Below are positions 36,987 through 49,544 of a DNA stretch of 64,000 nucleotides, in pieces. Position 1 is the stretch's first letter; every line of letters starts with the position of its first letter. The translations under genes and the position numbers were made by a program. This stretch comes from Cyclaneusma minus (taxonomy: Eukaryota; Ascomycota; Leotiomycetes; Marthamycetales; Marthamycetaceae): assembly GCA_037179335.1 (NCBI GenBank), contig JAKZHN010000004.1, positions 1,302,001 through 1,366,000 of the forward strand, written 5' to 3'. The notes below the pieces were generated by a model. It made no database searches. It had not been told where the DNA came from and worked only from the letters and a program-made list of their open reading frames with translations.

Positions 36987-37609
36987 GAAATAATATTATT
37001 TTAAAATCGCTTTATTTGCCAGGAGGTTAAAATAATTTGGTAAATGCGCTTTTTTATTTAAATTGGTTAAAAATAGCTAATTAGTGCTTTTAATAATTTT
37101 TTTTGGGGTTTTTATATTCCCAAAATTTTAAGCCAAAGCTGTTAGGCTTTTTTTAGCAGTTTAATTTTTTTTTAAAACGGCTTAGTATTTAATATCCGTA
37201 GCGGCTATTATTTCTATTAAAAATTATATTAGGACTTTTGCATTTTATATAATTATAATATTTAATTTATATTAAAACGAATTTTAATTAAATAAATTTG
37301 CCATTAAATTTAATCTTTTTTTGCCTCGGGCCAAGGAAAGTTTTTTATAGCTTTAATAATATTAGCGGTTTTTGCTATTCGTATATATTATACTAATATA
37401 ATATTTTTATTTATTCTTTTTAAATACCTATATTTTAAAAGGATTTTAAATAGCATTAAGCATCTAAAAAGCAATTAGCTAGCAAAAAAAGCTATTTCAA
37501 TTATATTATAATAATTGCAAATAATTATAAAATTAATATTATTATTATTTATCCGGATTTTATTATTTATAATTAAAGCTAACTTAAATTTTAATATTAT
37601 TGCTAAAAT

Positions 37610-37781
37610 TATTGAAATGAGCTCCTGGCGGTACGGGGGTCACGGGCCATTCACGGGACCCACTCGTCACGTGGATAAGCGAGAGCCATGTATATAATAC
37701 CATTTCCTATAATTATAAAATTCTTTTTCCTTTTTAATGCTCTAAAAATAAATTTTTATTTATTTATATTAAGATTTTATA
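37610..37781 (+). repeat. 5' LTR of copia A
   Basis: Starts TATTGAAATGAGCTCCTGG (TGTTGAAATG before one transition), keeps an unusually unmutated GC-rich core (cggtacgggggtcacgggcc) and ends ...AAGATTTTATA, the mutated form of GAGATTTCACA. It has the same length as the 3' LTR. Preceded by aaaat. Confidence 0.9.
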
Positions 37782-40700
37782 AATTATAATTTTTAATGCA
37801 ATAATTTGTATTTAATAATTCCCTTTTAAAAACTTAAAAATTAATAATAGTATTATACGGAATGTTTTACCGGCTAGTAATAAATACGAAGCTTACCAAA
37901 AACGTTTTAATAAAATTTAGCCATAAATACTAAAATTTAATTTAGCAATAAATACAAGCCTAGCTTAATAATAAATGCAAGTTTAATATATAGCGCTATA
38001 ATTGCATTATTTTTATTTTTATTTTTTATTTTTTAAAAACCTTTTTTCCTTTTTAAATTAATTTGCAAATTTTCTTTTATTGCCATTAATATTTTAGCCA
38101 ATATTTAATTAATTATTCAAATTTTAACTAGCTATTAAATAAATTAAAATTTAAATATATCATAAAAAATATTATTTTTAATTTAAAGCGAATTGCGCCA
38201 ATTTTTAGCTGTAAAAATTAATATAATTAATTCCAGCTAATAAAGATATATTTAATAAGCTAAGGCTTATAATGTATTAAAAAAGATTATACTAATATAT
38301 TTATAAGGAAATTATTAATTAAATTTTCAATATTAATATTAGCAATAATATTATTATTATAAAGATTTTTTATTTTAAAAAAAGATTAAAAAAAATATAT
38401 TGCCAATAATTAAAAAGCCTTTTATATTATATGTATTTATCTTAATTTTATAAATAATAAAAAGAATACTCATTTTTAAAGCTTTGCTATAAAGTGAATT
38501 GAATTAAATTATAAATATACCATTATTTTTAGCGTAATAATTAACAATTATTTGCAGAAAATTAATAGTTTTAAATAAAAGCCTGATATAATTATTAAAA
38601 AAGCCTGGACTAAATTTTTTATTTTTTACCGCAAGAATTTTTAATTAAATTCCAATTATGCAGCTATTTATATTAAAAATATGTTTTTTTGCAGCCTTTT
38701 TTTATTTTTGCTTTCCGAATATAGTATTGTAATAAATATATTAAGCATTTTTTTTATATTTAAAAAAAGCTTTTTTATTTTTAGAAAAAAAAACTTTTTC
38801 GCATTTATTAAAAAAGCTGCTTATATTATTAATAATAAATTAAAGCAATTATTATACTAGCGCTAGGCCGGCAATAATAATAATATTGGCATATAATTTA
38901 AAAACTGTAAAAGGGTTTTTATATATTTTCTTTATAATAATGTTTTTTATCATATTTATAAATGCCTATTTTTTACAGCCGCTTAAAAAATTATTTAAAA
39001 TATTTTAAAATTAAAAATCGTTAAATTTATTTTTGCCAATTTCTTTTTAAAAAAAGCAAATATTGCAAATATTAATATAAATAATAAGCAATTTTTGTTA
39101 AAAAAATATATAGCTTATATTATTTAAAATTTTACCGCTATTAGCAGTATTTTAAATTTAATTAAATTGCCAATTTTAAAGCTATATTATATATATATAT
39201 ATATTTTGCTTTTCAAATATATATAGTCCTGCTTTTAAAGCATAATAAAAATTAAAGGGAATATATTATATTTAAATTACATTAATATAATTATGATAAA
39301 AATAAATAAAAAATAATATAAATTTAAAAATATATTTCATATTTTTAGCTTTGGTATAAATTTATTTTTGGACAGAAAAATTTACTAATAGGGAGTTTTT
39401 AGCTTTTTTTTATATACATATATTTTAAAAGCCGTTATTTAAAGGAATTTATTTTTTAGGCATTAATTTAAAAAGGGCTATATATTATTAATTTTATAAT
39501 TATTTCTTAAAAACTAGTAAAAGCTTTTTAGCTTTAAAATAATACCTAAATAGCGCTATTAGCCGTTAAGGAAATTCCTTTTGCAAATCTATTAGAAAAT
39601 CCAATTTAATTTAGCTTTTTAAATATACCGGCCATTATAGCGGAAAATGCAATGCCAATTATAGCGCAATATAGTATATTAAATATAATACTAGCTATAT
39701 TATAAAATAGGCCAATTTTTAATATATTATAAAAGTTTTATTATAATATAATATTATAGCTAATATTAAAATCTATTTTAAAGCCTTTTTTAAAAACCGA
39801 TTTAAAGCTTTTTGAAAAATGCCAAGTTTAAATTAAAGCTAAAGCAATTTAAAAAGCGGATTGCAAAAAAGCTTAATAGCAAATTATATAAAATAAATAC
39901 GCTTTATATTATTAAAAATATATCTATTTTAGCCTAATAAAACTTAATTGCATTTATATTATTACCAATTTTTAAATTAAAATTAAAATTCCATTTTTAT
40001 TTTTTATTTATAAAACTTGGAATATTAGCAAAATATAAAAATAAATATTTAAAAAACTAATTAATTATAAATTAAAACCGCTAAAGCTAATTTATATCAA
40101 TATTACTGGTTTTCTTTACCCGATTTATATAGTAATAAATAGGTTTTTAAAATTATTAATAATTATATATATAAATTTTGGCCCTTTGCAACAAAGAATT
40201 ATATAAATATATATAGTATCTTTTTTTATAAAAGAAAAATTAAATTTAAAATTGGCAAAAAACTAAAAAAAAACTTAATATAATAATATTAAAAAGCTAA
40301 TTAAAAGAATTATATTTTAAACTTTTGCAAATAGTATTAAATTTGAAATTATTATTTTTTATTTATTTTGGCAAAATAAAATAATAGAAAAAATTATTTA
40401 AATTGCTAAAGCTTATATTTAATTTATATTAAATAATATTGGCCTTTTAATTGAATTTTAATTCAAGGCCGCTATAGCTAAAATATATATTTAAAATAGG
40501 ATTAAAACCGGATTTAAAATTAATAGCCGAATTATTAATTTTAAAAAGACATAAATTAGCAAGCTTTTTAAAAATAAAAACTAAGTATTTTCGCGATTTT
40601 ATAAATATATTTTTATTGGCTATAATTTTAGAATCATATAATAATATGAATTTTATTATTTAAATTTTGGCAAAATAATATATAGAATAATAATAAAATA

Positions 40701-41159
40701 TAATAAAATAATTAAAAATAGTATTTTTAATTTAAAATTTTGCAATAATTTTTAAATTTCTAGGGAATTTAAAATAAATTATTTAATAGATATTATATTA
40801 GCCGACCTATTTTGGCTAAGCAAAAAGCTAGGAAGCCGGTTTTTAAAAAAATTTATTTCGAGTTCGAATTAACGGTTAGGCTTATAGTTAATATAATAGT
40901 TTTTATTTTTAATTTCCTGAATTTTTATAAAAAATAAAATAACGCTATTTTGCATTTTAAATTTAATAGTTCAAACAATTATGCAATTTGTTTATTTAAT
41001 CCAATGGAAATTATAACGCCGGCAAACGCTTTAATAAGCAAAAATATTAATATAATTAATTTTTTTAATATTATTAATAATTCTATAAAAATAAATAGCG
41101 CCTATATTGCTATAATTCCCTTATTTAATATAGAGCTAGTTTTTAAAATTGGTGGTTGC

Positions 41160-41340
41160 TGTGAAATCTTAACGTAGGTAGAGATCCTTTTATTTTTAAA
41201 GCACTAAGGAGGGAAAGGGATTTTACGATTATAGGAAATAATATATATATGCATGGTTTTTGCTTACTTATATAATAAATGGGTTTTGTAAATGGCCCAT
41301 AACCTTGATACTCTTGCACCGCTAAAAACTTACTTTAATA
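41160..41340 (-). repeat. 3' LTR of copia A'
   Basis: Complement of the A-family LTR: plus strand starts TGTGAAATCTTAACGTAGG (LTR end) and runs to ctttaata (LTR start, mutated TGTT). It abuts the A pol fragment ending ggtggttgc. Confidence 0.88.
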
Positions 41341-41359
41341 TTTCCCCTAAGCCTTATAG

Positions 41360-43220
41360 CGGTCCATTTATACAATTCCTTTTTTATTCCAATGCTTCTC
41401 CAAAACTGTATTAAAATATTTTCTTTCTTTTCCAGCGTTTTTTTATTTAGGACAATTATTGATTTTTAATATATTTTTAAATTCTTTAAATTAAACTTTT
41501 AAAAATAGCTTAATAAATCCATTTGCAATTATATGTTTTATATATATATAAATAATTCATTGCTTTTCTTTATTCTTTAATTTATATATAAATTAATAGG
41601 CTATATTAATATATTTAAATTTTTATAAAATTGGAAATTTTTAATGAAAATAATAGCTTTTTAATTATTACCCTTTATATTAATATAATATAAATTTTTA
41701 TTAATTGATTTATTATAGTTTATACTCTTAAATATTTATTTCAATTATTAGCCTTATTTAGCATTAGCAGCTATAGCAATATATTTGGCTTTGCAGATTA
41801 ATATAATTTTTATTTATTTATTTGATTATAATATTGCTTTTTTAAGCAATATTGCAATAAATTCCCTAATGTTTTAATAGTCGAAAAATAAGTTATAAAA
41901 TACATTATTAAATATGTTAAATCAAATTTTAATAATATTAAATTTGCTTAATTTTTATTTAATTCTATAGCCCGCAATTAATTTAAAATAATAAAGCAAT
42001 TATATTAAATTAGTATTATAGCGCTTGCAAAAATTAAATATAAATTATATTAGCTTGCTAATTATAAAGCAAATATAAGCTTGCTAAATTTTCGCTAATA
42101 AAAATTTAATTTGGCCCGTTTTGTTTTTAGCTAATATTATTATATTGGTATTATGTATTATAAATATTAAATATAAATGTTTTTTATTAATTGGAAAATT
42201 AAATTCCTTGCAAAAATTATCAATATATTGCTTTTAATTAATTTAAATAAATTTAAAGCTCCTATTCTAAATTACTTTTATATCAAGAATTTTTTTAATT
42301 TCCTTTAGACTTTTAATAATAAACCGTTTTATTAATTAAAAATAAAACTGGTTAAATTTGGCAATTATTTTAGCGGTAATAATAATATTATTAACGTAAA
42401 TTAAAATAAATATACCAATAAGTTTATAAATAAATAAATAGAAATTGCTAAAGCTTTATTTAAATCCAAGCTTAATTATTTTACATTTAAGCATCGAATT
42501 TTAATTCCAAGCAATTTATTTTAATTTATAATTTTTTTTATTTAATTGAAAAATATTTTCTGGTTAAATTATAATATTTTTTAATAAAGCTAAATAAAAA
42601 AGCTTATAAAAAACGGATTTTATAAAAGCATTTCTAATATTAAAATAACGGTATTTAAGGTCCTTTTATATTATAATAGCTAAAAAAAATGCAAAAAAAT
42701 ATCCATTTAAATTATAGAAAAAAATATATTAAAAAAATCTTATTTTAAATCTGATTAAAAACCTTAATTATAAAGCAAGCCTTAAATTTATTAATTCCAC
42801 TATTGGGGTTAATTTTAATAGTAAATATTTATTTTGTAAAAATTAAATTAAAAGCAATATTTATAGCAATTTTAATTCAAATATTATTAGCAAAAATTTC
42901 TTTTAATCTTTGTATAATAGCTTTCTGCTATTGATTTTGATATAAGGAATTGAAAATGAATTTTTTATAATTTTCTAAAATAAAAATATTATAAATTATT
43001 TTTATAATAACTAGGGCAATTTTAAATTTATATAAATCATTATTTGTTTTATTAATTGCTATAGCTGTAATAATCGTTTTAAAAAAACGGTCCCGCTTGC
43101 TGATTTTGGCTTTAATAATATTATATTTTGAATATTTGCAACCATCAATTTTAAAAACCGGCTCTATGCCAAAAACCACTTATAGCAATATAACTGCTAT
43201 TTAATTTTATAGGATTATTT
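41360..43220 (-). pseudogene. copia A' pol 3' half relic
   Basis: Minus strand begins GFGIEPVFKIDGCKYSKYNI (linker before RT), followed by KAKISKRDRFFK, and continues parallel to 55204-56960 over its whole length, including the RT box and the RNase H tail. Comparing the two copies shows independent sets of transitions. Non-functional. Confidence 0.85.
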
Positions 43221-46069
43221 ATATTAATTTTAAAAAAATTAGTTATATTAATATTCTCACTTGTCGGAGATTTAATTGGCATTATAATTTTTATAAAATT
43301 GGGTAGTGGATTGGTATAATTGCCTGAATTATGAAATTTAAAATACAGAATAGTATTATTTTATTTGTTATAAAAGTCCAAGGGATTTGAGGCAGAAATT
43401 ATTATATTAAGCGCAATTTTAATTTTTGGTTTAAATTCAAAATAAATTTGCTTGGAAACCGGTTTTTTAGTCTTTTGCTCGGCAAAAATAAATCTACCAA
43501 TATAATATTTATTAAGCAATTTATTAGGAATTTCTTAAAGGCTATAGGGATTATTATAAAGCTTTAAATTAAATATACCATTTTTAATTACTTTATCCAT
43601 TTTATTATTATTTTATATATTACTTTATTAAGGTCCGGATAATAAAATTTATATTATTTTAAAATTTTAAAATTATAACCAATAAAAATACATTTATTAA
43701 GTTATAAAAATAATTTATTTTTTCTATTATATTTAGAAAAAAATTTGCAATTAATATAGGCCTGAATTTTACAATTCCAAATATAAATATTAGTTTTAAA
43801 AAACTTTTTAATTTATGCCTTTTTAAAGCTAATAATGCGATTATTAATTTCTAGTCCGGTTTTAATTTTATTTTAAACATACGCTTTATCTATAGCGGCT
43901 TTTAATTAAAATTTAATTAAAAAGCCAATATTATTTAATATGGATTAAATATAGGCTTTAGCAATTTAAATAATTTTCTTAATTATTTTATTTTGCTAAA
44001 ATAAATAACAAATAATAATTCAAAATTTAATATTATTCGCAAAAGTCCAAAAAACAATTTAAAAAATTTCCCAATATTATTATATTGGATTTGTTTTTGT
44101 TTTTTATCAATTTTAAAATTAATTTTTTTAAAAAAAATACTATATATATTTATGCAACTTCTTATTGCAAAAGGCCAAAATTCGCATATATAATTATTAA
44201 TAATGTTAAAAAGCTATTTATTACTATGCAAATCGAATAAAAAAAAACTAGCAATATTAATATAAATTAGCTTTAGCGACTTTAATTTATAATTGATTAT
44301 TTTTTTAAATAAAAAATAAAAATGGAATTCTAAGTTTTTTAAAGCTAATAACGGTATAAATACAATTAATTTTTGCTAGGCCGAAATAAATATACTTTTA
44401 ATAATATAAAGCGTATTTATTTTATATAGCTTGCTATTAAGCTTTTTTGCAATCGGCTTTTTGAATTATTTTAATTTTAATTTTAATTTGGTATTTTTTT
44501 AAAACTAGTTTTAAAAATAATTCTAATATTAACCGTGATATTATATTATATTAAAAGCTTTATATCATATTAAGGTTTTTATAATATATTAAAAATTGGC
44601 TTATATTGCGCTATAATTGGGATTATATTTCCCGCTATAGTAGCCGGTATATTTAACAAGCTAAATTAAATCAGATTTTTTAATATATTTATAGCAGGAA
44701 TCTCCTTGGCAGCTAATAGCGCTATTTAAATATTATTTTGCAATTGGAAAGCTTTTGCTAATTTTTTAAAAATAATTATAAAATTAATAATATATAGCCT
44801 TCCTTATATTAAGGCCTAAAACGGAAGTTCTTTTAAATAACGGTTTTTAAAATATATAAAGAAAAATTAGATAAACCAAAAAACCTCTATTAATAAATTT
44901 TCCTGCTTAAAAAAGAATTCTATTAAAGCCAAAAATATAAAGCATATTTATAAGCTTATATTATTTTTTATTTAGTTTTATTATAATTGTATTAATTTAA
45001 TTTAAATATAATATAATATATTTTATTTTTCTTATTTTCTAAAAGCAGGATTATATATATTCAAAAAGAAAAAAAGAATCTATATAATATAGGTTTAAAA
45101 TCGGCAATTCAATTAAATTTAAAAATGCTGCTAATAATAGTAAGCTTTTAAATAATATAGGCTATATTGTTTTTTCCTTTTTATTTTAAAATAAAAATTG
45201 CTTATTATTTACACTATTTACAATATTTGCTTTCTTTTTTAAAGAATTAATAAAAGCAAATTTAACAATTTTAAATTTTAAAATATTTTAAATAATTTTT
45301 TAAACGGCCGTGAAAAATAGGCATTTGCAAATACCATAGGCTTTTTTATTGCAAAAAAAATATGCAAAAGGCCCCTTGCGGTCTTTGAATTATACCCCAT
45401 TATTTTCGCTAGCTTGCTAGCGCTAATATAGCAGCTGCCTTAGTTTATTACCGGCAATATAGGCAATTTTTTTAGTGAATGTAAAAAAGTCTTTTTTCAA
45501 AAATAAAAAAGCTTTTTTAAGCATTAAAAAAAGAATTATTTAATATATTTATTATAATACTGTATTTAAAAAGCAAAAATAAAAAACAAATTGCAGAAAA
45601 ATATATTTTCAATATAAATAGCTGCATAATTAAAATTTAATTAAAACTTTTTGCAATAAAAAATAAGGAATTTGGTCCACGTTCTTTTGATAATTATACT
45701 AGGCTTTTATTTAAAGCTATTAACTTTCCGCAAATAATTGTTAATTATTATATTAAAAATAATAATATATTTGCGGCCTAATTTGATTTATTTTGCAGCA
45801 AAGTTTTAAAAACCAGCAATTGTTTTTTATTTATGAAATTAAAATAAATATATATAATATAAAAAGCTTTTTAATTATTGGTAATATATATATATATATA
45901 TATATTTAGTTTTATTTAAAATAAACAATCTTTATACCGGTAATATTATTATTAATATAAATATTAAAAACTTGGTTAATATTTCTTTTATAAATATATT
46001 GGTATATAATTTTTTTAATATATTATAAGCTTTGGCCTATTAAATATATTTTTATTAGCTGGAACTAAT

Positions 46070-46291
46070 TGTTAGAATCATTTAGGTATAAATGAATCAC
46101 GTGTATATAGGGTTTTTAATATACTATGAATTATAATTAAAAAAGAAAGGTAGCTGGCGCAAACGCGTAGAAATAAGGGCATTTTTAGCCTTAGCGCTAG
46201 CCTCCTAGCTTTTGGCTTCTACCGGTATATAGGCCATTATATAGTTTATGCCTTAGATAAATGCCTAAGGCTTTAATTGCAGCCGAATTTT
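46070..46291 (-). repeat. 3' LTR of copia B
   Basis: Starts TGTTAGAATCATTTAGG, includes cgctagcctcctagctt and taccggtatataggcc, and ends near ttgcagccgaatt. Same orientation as 54347-54568. Preceded by ctaat. Confidence 0.85.
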
Positions 46292-46449
46292 TGTTTTTTT
46301 TTAAAAAAAAGCAAAAATATTGGTTGCAAATTAGAAATTTAAAAAGCCTTAAATAGCCGTTTATATTTAAACCAATGTTTTTCTTTTCTCGGTCTATTTA
46401 TTTTTTAATTTTAACTGTAATTCGGCTTTTTAAAATAAAGGGTTTCAAA

Positions 46450-46680
46450 GCTTTATTAAATGCTAATTTTATTATAGCGTTAGCTGGATTATTATCTCTA
46501 TAAATCTATTTTATTTCCTGAAATTCCTTTTTTTTAATAGTTTTAATAAAGGTAGAAAATATTTACTATAAAACGCTTTTTCATAATTGTTCTTAGCTTA
46601 ATAAAATATTTATAAAATAAAAAAGAATTTGTATAAATAATAATTGGAATATAAAAAATGCCCAGCGTTTTAGCTATTAT
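46450..46680 (-). pseudogene. copia B RNase H C-terminal relic
   Basis: Minus strand contains a stretch ending KKEFQEIK-IYRDNNPANAI, the counterpart of the fungal copia RNase H end (ERREIxEIRWIxGxDNPADAMTK), about 160 bp from the 3' LTR. Terminal position and strand agree with the RT relic. Confidence 0.75.
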
Positions 46681-47199
46681 ATTTGGAATATTTAAAATAG
46701 CTATTTTTATATCCGTTTTTTAAATTATAGCTAAAACTTTGAAGGCTAGAACGCTCTTTATAATTCGCTTGTTTTTAATAGAGCTTTAATATAAAAAATT
46801 GCGTTTTATAATAAATAAGCTATATTGGCTATCATTTTTTTTATTTGCTAATATTATAATATAGCCCAGCTAGCTATTTGAATTTTCATTATTTGCAAAT
46901 AAGCCGTTTATAAAAATAAATACCTTTATTATTTTAATATTTAAAAATAGGAGTTTTTTTTAATATTATTTATATATTATTATAGCGTTTTATTTAAGGC
47001 CTTAAAATTTCTTTTTATAAAATCTTAATGCTATACTATAATTAAAAGGTTAAAGGCATTTTTTAATTAAATAATAAAAAATATATAATTATTTATTGCT
47101 TTTTTTTAAACGTATTAGGCTTTTGCATTTAGAGAGTCCGAATTTATTAGCTTAATTTTAAATTTTTGGCCCTTTTAAATTATAACAATTCAAATTTGC

Positions 47200-47960
47200 T
47201 AATAATGCATTCGTTAAAAATAATTGAATTGGTATTTAAAAGCTTGAATTTAGGCTTTGCTTTAAATTAAGCCTTTTTTAGCCTTTTTTTTATTTTTATT
47301 AAATTATGCTTTATAGGCCAAGGCTAGGGTATTATTAATTTAAAAACCAATTAACACAAAAAGTTTTGGATTTTTATTATTGGGGCAAAGCAAATATATA
47401 TTAAATATTAAAAGCTTTAATTTTAATTTTTTAATATGGTACTTTAAATAAATAATATATTCATAAAAACTGGATTTCGCAATTTTATATAATAGCTTAA
47501 ATATAACCATAATAATATTAAAAGGATATTTGCCTTTTATTTGCTTAAAAAAATTGCAAAATAGCTGGTTTTGGGCGTATAAATATGCCTAGGTAATATT
47601 TTTAAAAATTAGATTGGAATTGTTAAACTATAAAAATACTAAAAATGCTAGGGCAATAATAATTTATTTGCTGATTTATTGGATAATTAGGGATTAAATT
47701 AAAACAATCCTTTTGCCAATATTATTATAGCCTTAAATTATTAATTTGAAGTTTTCATAAAAAGTCAGGATTTCCTTATTCTTTATTTCTTTTATTATAC
47801 AATTGTTAAAAATTCCGCCTTTATGGATTTTCAAATTAAAAATTTAGAATTTAAAAACATTTTTTTCGAGTAAATTTTTAAATTTTGCTTAATTAGATAT
47901 TTTAAATAGCTCTTTTAAAATGGTAATTTAATTTCTCCTTAGATAATATAAAACTTATAT
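47200..47960 (-). pseudogene. copia B reverse transcriptase relic
   Basis: Minus strand reads, through stops, FYENFKLII-GYNNIGKRIVLI, ALAFLVFL, KNIT-AYLYAQ, KQIKGKYPFNIIMVIFKLLY and YIIYLKYHIKKLKLK, matching the fungal copia RT series KSRLVxQGYND..., RDITQAYxQS, LP..IKGKYPxGTIMxVIKPLYG and TYHxHHxEKL. The order is correct and every loss fits a transition. It is clearly a different copia lineage from family A. Confidence 0.85.
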
Positions 47961-48299
47961 GGATTTTGGCATTATTTAGTATATTATAATAAAAATGATA
48001 TTAAAACTTTTCTAAAATAATTTATATATTTGGAAAAGGCTTTTTAATCAGGTAAAAATATTTTGCTTTTTTAATTATAGCCAGGAATCTAATAGCATTT
48101 AATTTATTATTTATAGATTTCTTTATAGAAAATTTGCCTTGCCTTTTTTTGAATAATATTAAATTTGGGAGCAAATAAATATTTAAACGTTTTTTTAGCT
48201 TTTTAATAAATGCGGAATTTTTTGGAATATTGGATATTTATAGGATATTAAAAATTGGCCTATTTAACTTTGCAAATTTATATTTATATATATATATAT

Positions 48300-49447
48300 A
48301 TATATTTTCAGTTTATTATCCGATTTATCCATCTAGCTGGGATATATAATTGGCGTCTATAGTATGTATTCTTTCTATTATTACAGGAAAAAACCGTTAC
48401 TTATACTAGACCTTTTTAAAAGCCAGGGAATAAGGACCTTAGAGCTTTCCCGGCGGGGGTTTGGCAAAATATAAGGGAAACCTATAGCCAACTTAATATA
48501 TATTCTGGTAGGCGGGTTTATGGGTTTCTTAATATTAAGTCGTATTAGTGTTTCTTAATTATTTTTTATTATAGTCTAAAATTGGTAGATATATTCCATT
48601 TTTTTATTTTTCAACCTTTGTGTTATATTTTACCTCTATCCTAACCTTTTAGTCTATTTTTTTCTTTATCCTTTTTTTTCTAGCTAGGATTAGGATTTAT
48701 TCTCCTAGTTTATTATTCCACCTTTTTTACTATGCCCGCTTGTACAAAAGGAATGGGAGGCCTGTATTATCCAAGCTTTAATACCAAGTTCTTTTAATTC
48801 CGTTTTTAGCGCTATTTTGGTTTTGGCTTAATGTTATTTATTTATAATAAGATTGGTAGTAATTGGTTAATAATGGTAAATTATAAAATTAGAGATATAT
48901 TATAAAATAGCTAAAACGTCGCTGGTATTAAATTTAAAAAATAGAATATTTAAATAGTTATTCTAGTATTAAATAAATTAAATAGCTTTTTGGTTATTAT
49001 ATTAGCGATTTTAATTAGTAATAGTATATATTTTAAAAATTATATTATTATATTTAAATTAATTTATTAATCAAATTTTTCTTTTTTGGTTTTTTTTAAT
49101 CTTTATTTTATAATATTTAATAATATATATAATTAATACTTGTCTAAATCCGGAAACTCTTTTAAAAATACTAACTAATAATAATAGCTAAAAAAAAGCT
49201 TTTTTAAAATACGGCTTTTAAATTAATAAAAGCTCAATTAAGTCTTTAATAATTTTTTAATAGCTATTTAATTTTCTTTTAAAAAGGTTTTATTATATAT
49301 AGCTAATACATAAATTAAGCTTTTTATAAAAATTTAAATATAAAAAGCCTGAATCCTCTATTTTAATTTAAAAATACTAAAATAAATTTAATATATTCTA
49401 TATACCTGGTAATTACTTTAGAAATTCGCCGGCAAATAAAAGTCAAA
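48300..49447. other. Less mutated segment inside copia B
   Basis: Noticeably richer in G and C than its surroundings, for example agggaataaggaccttagag, ctttcccggcggggg and gcccgcttgtacaaaagg. No frame or domain recognised. Because it lies between the B reverse transcriptase and gag and B is long for a copia element, it may be a later insertion. Confidence 0.35.
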
Positions 49448-49544
49448 GGCCTTTTATAGGAGTCGAACCCATAACCTATACAATTGATGTTATACAAGCC
49501 TGTCCGGACAGCAGTAACGAAAGTTACCATTGAGCCACAAAGGC
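49448..49544 (-). other. tRNA-like sequence (tRNA pseudogene or SINE-type promoter)
   Basis: Minus strand starts GCCTTTGTGGCTCAATGG (acceptor start and A box TGGCTCAATGG) and ends with a perfect B box, GGTTCGACTCC, a T stem that pairs (ATGGG/CCTAT) and AAAAGGC, pairing with GCCTTT. Box spacing is about 24 bases longer than in an intron-less tRNA. The D arm does not form; two other perfect hairpins (GTAAC/GTTAC and CTGTCCGGACAG) lie between the boxes. I cannot assign an anticodon. It keeps near-normal GC inside RIP-mutated DNA. Confidence 0.55.

Larger units (their letters stand above)
33608..37609. other. AT-rich RIP-degraded stretch, parent element not identified
   Basis: No open gene. It contains a 12-bp tandem (33811-33858) and a direct duplication (36471-36578/36880-36986), with a less mutated segment between the two copies. 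Together with 57250-58180 it is the DNA into which copia A inserted, probably the interior of element E. I could not read a convincing RT or integrase in it. Confidence 0.5.

Noticed and set aside
45886..45906. (TA)n runs here and at about 6046, 39187, 48287, 52196 and 56858 as functional elements
   Set aside because: Simple repeats expected by chance and slippage in very AT-rich DNA.
49448..49544. Functional tRNA gene call
   Set aside because: The boxes and outer stems are good, but the D arm does not form and no anticodon loop can be placed, so I kept it as tRNA-like only.
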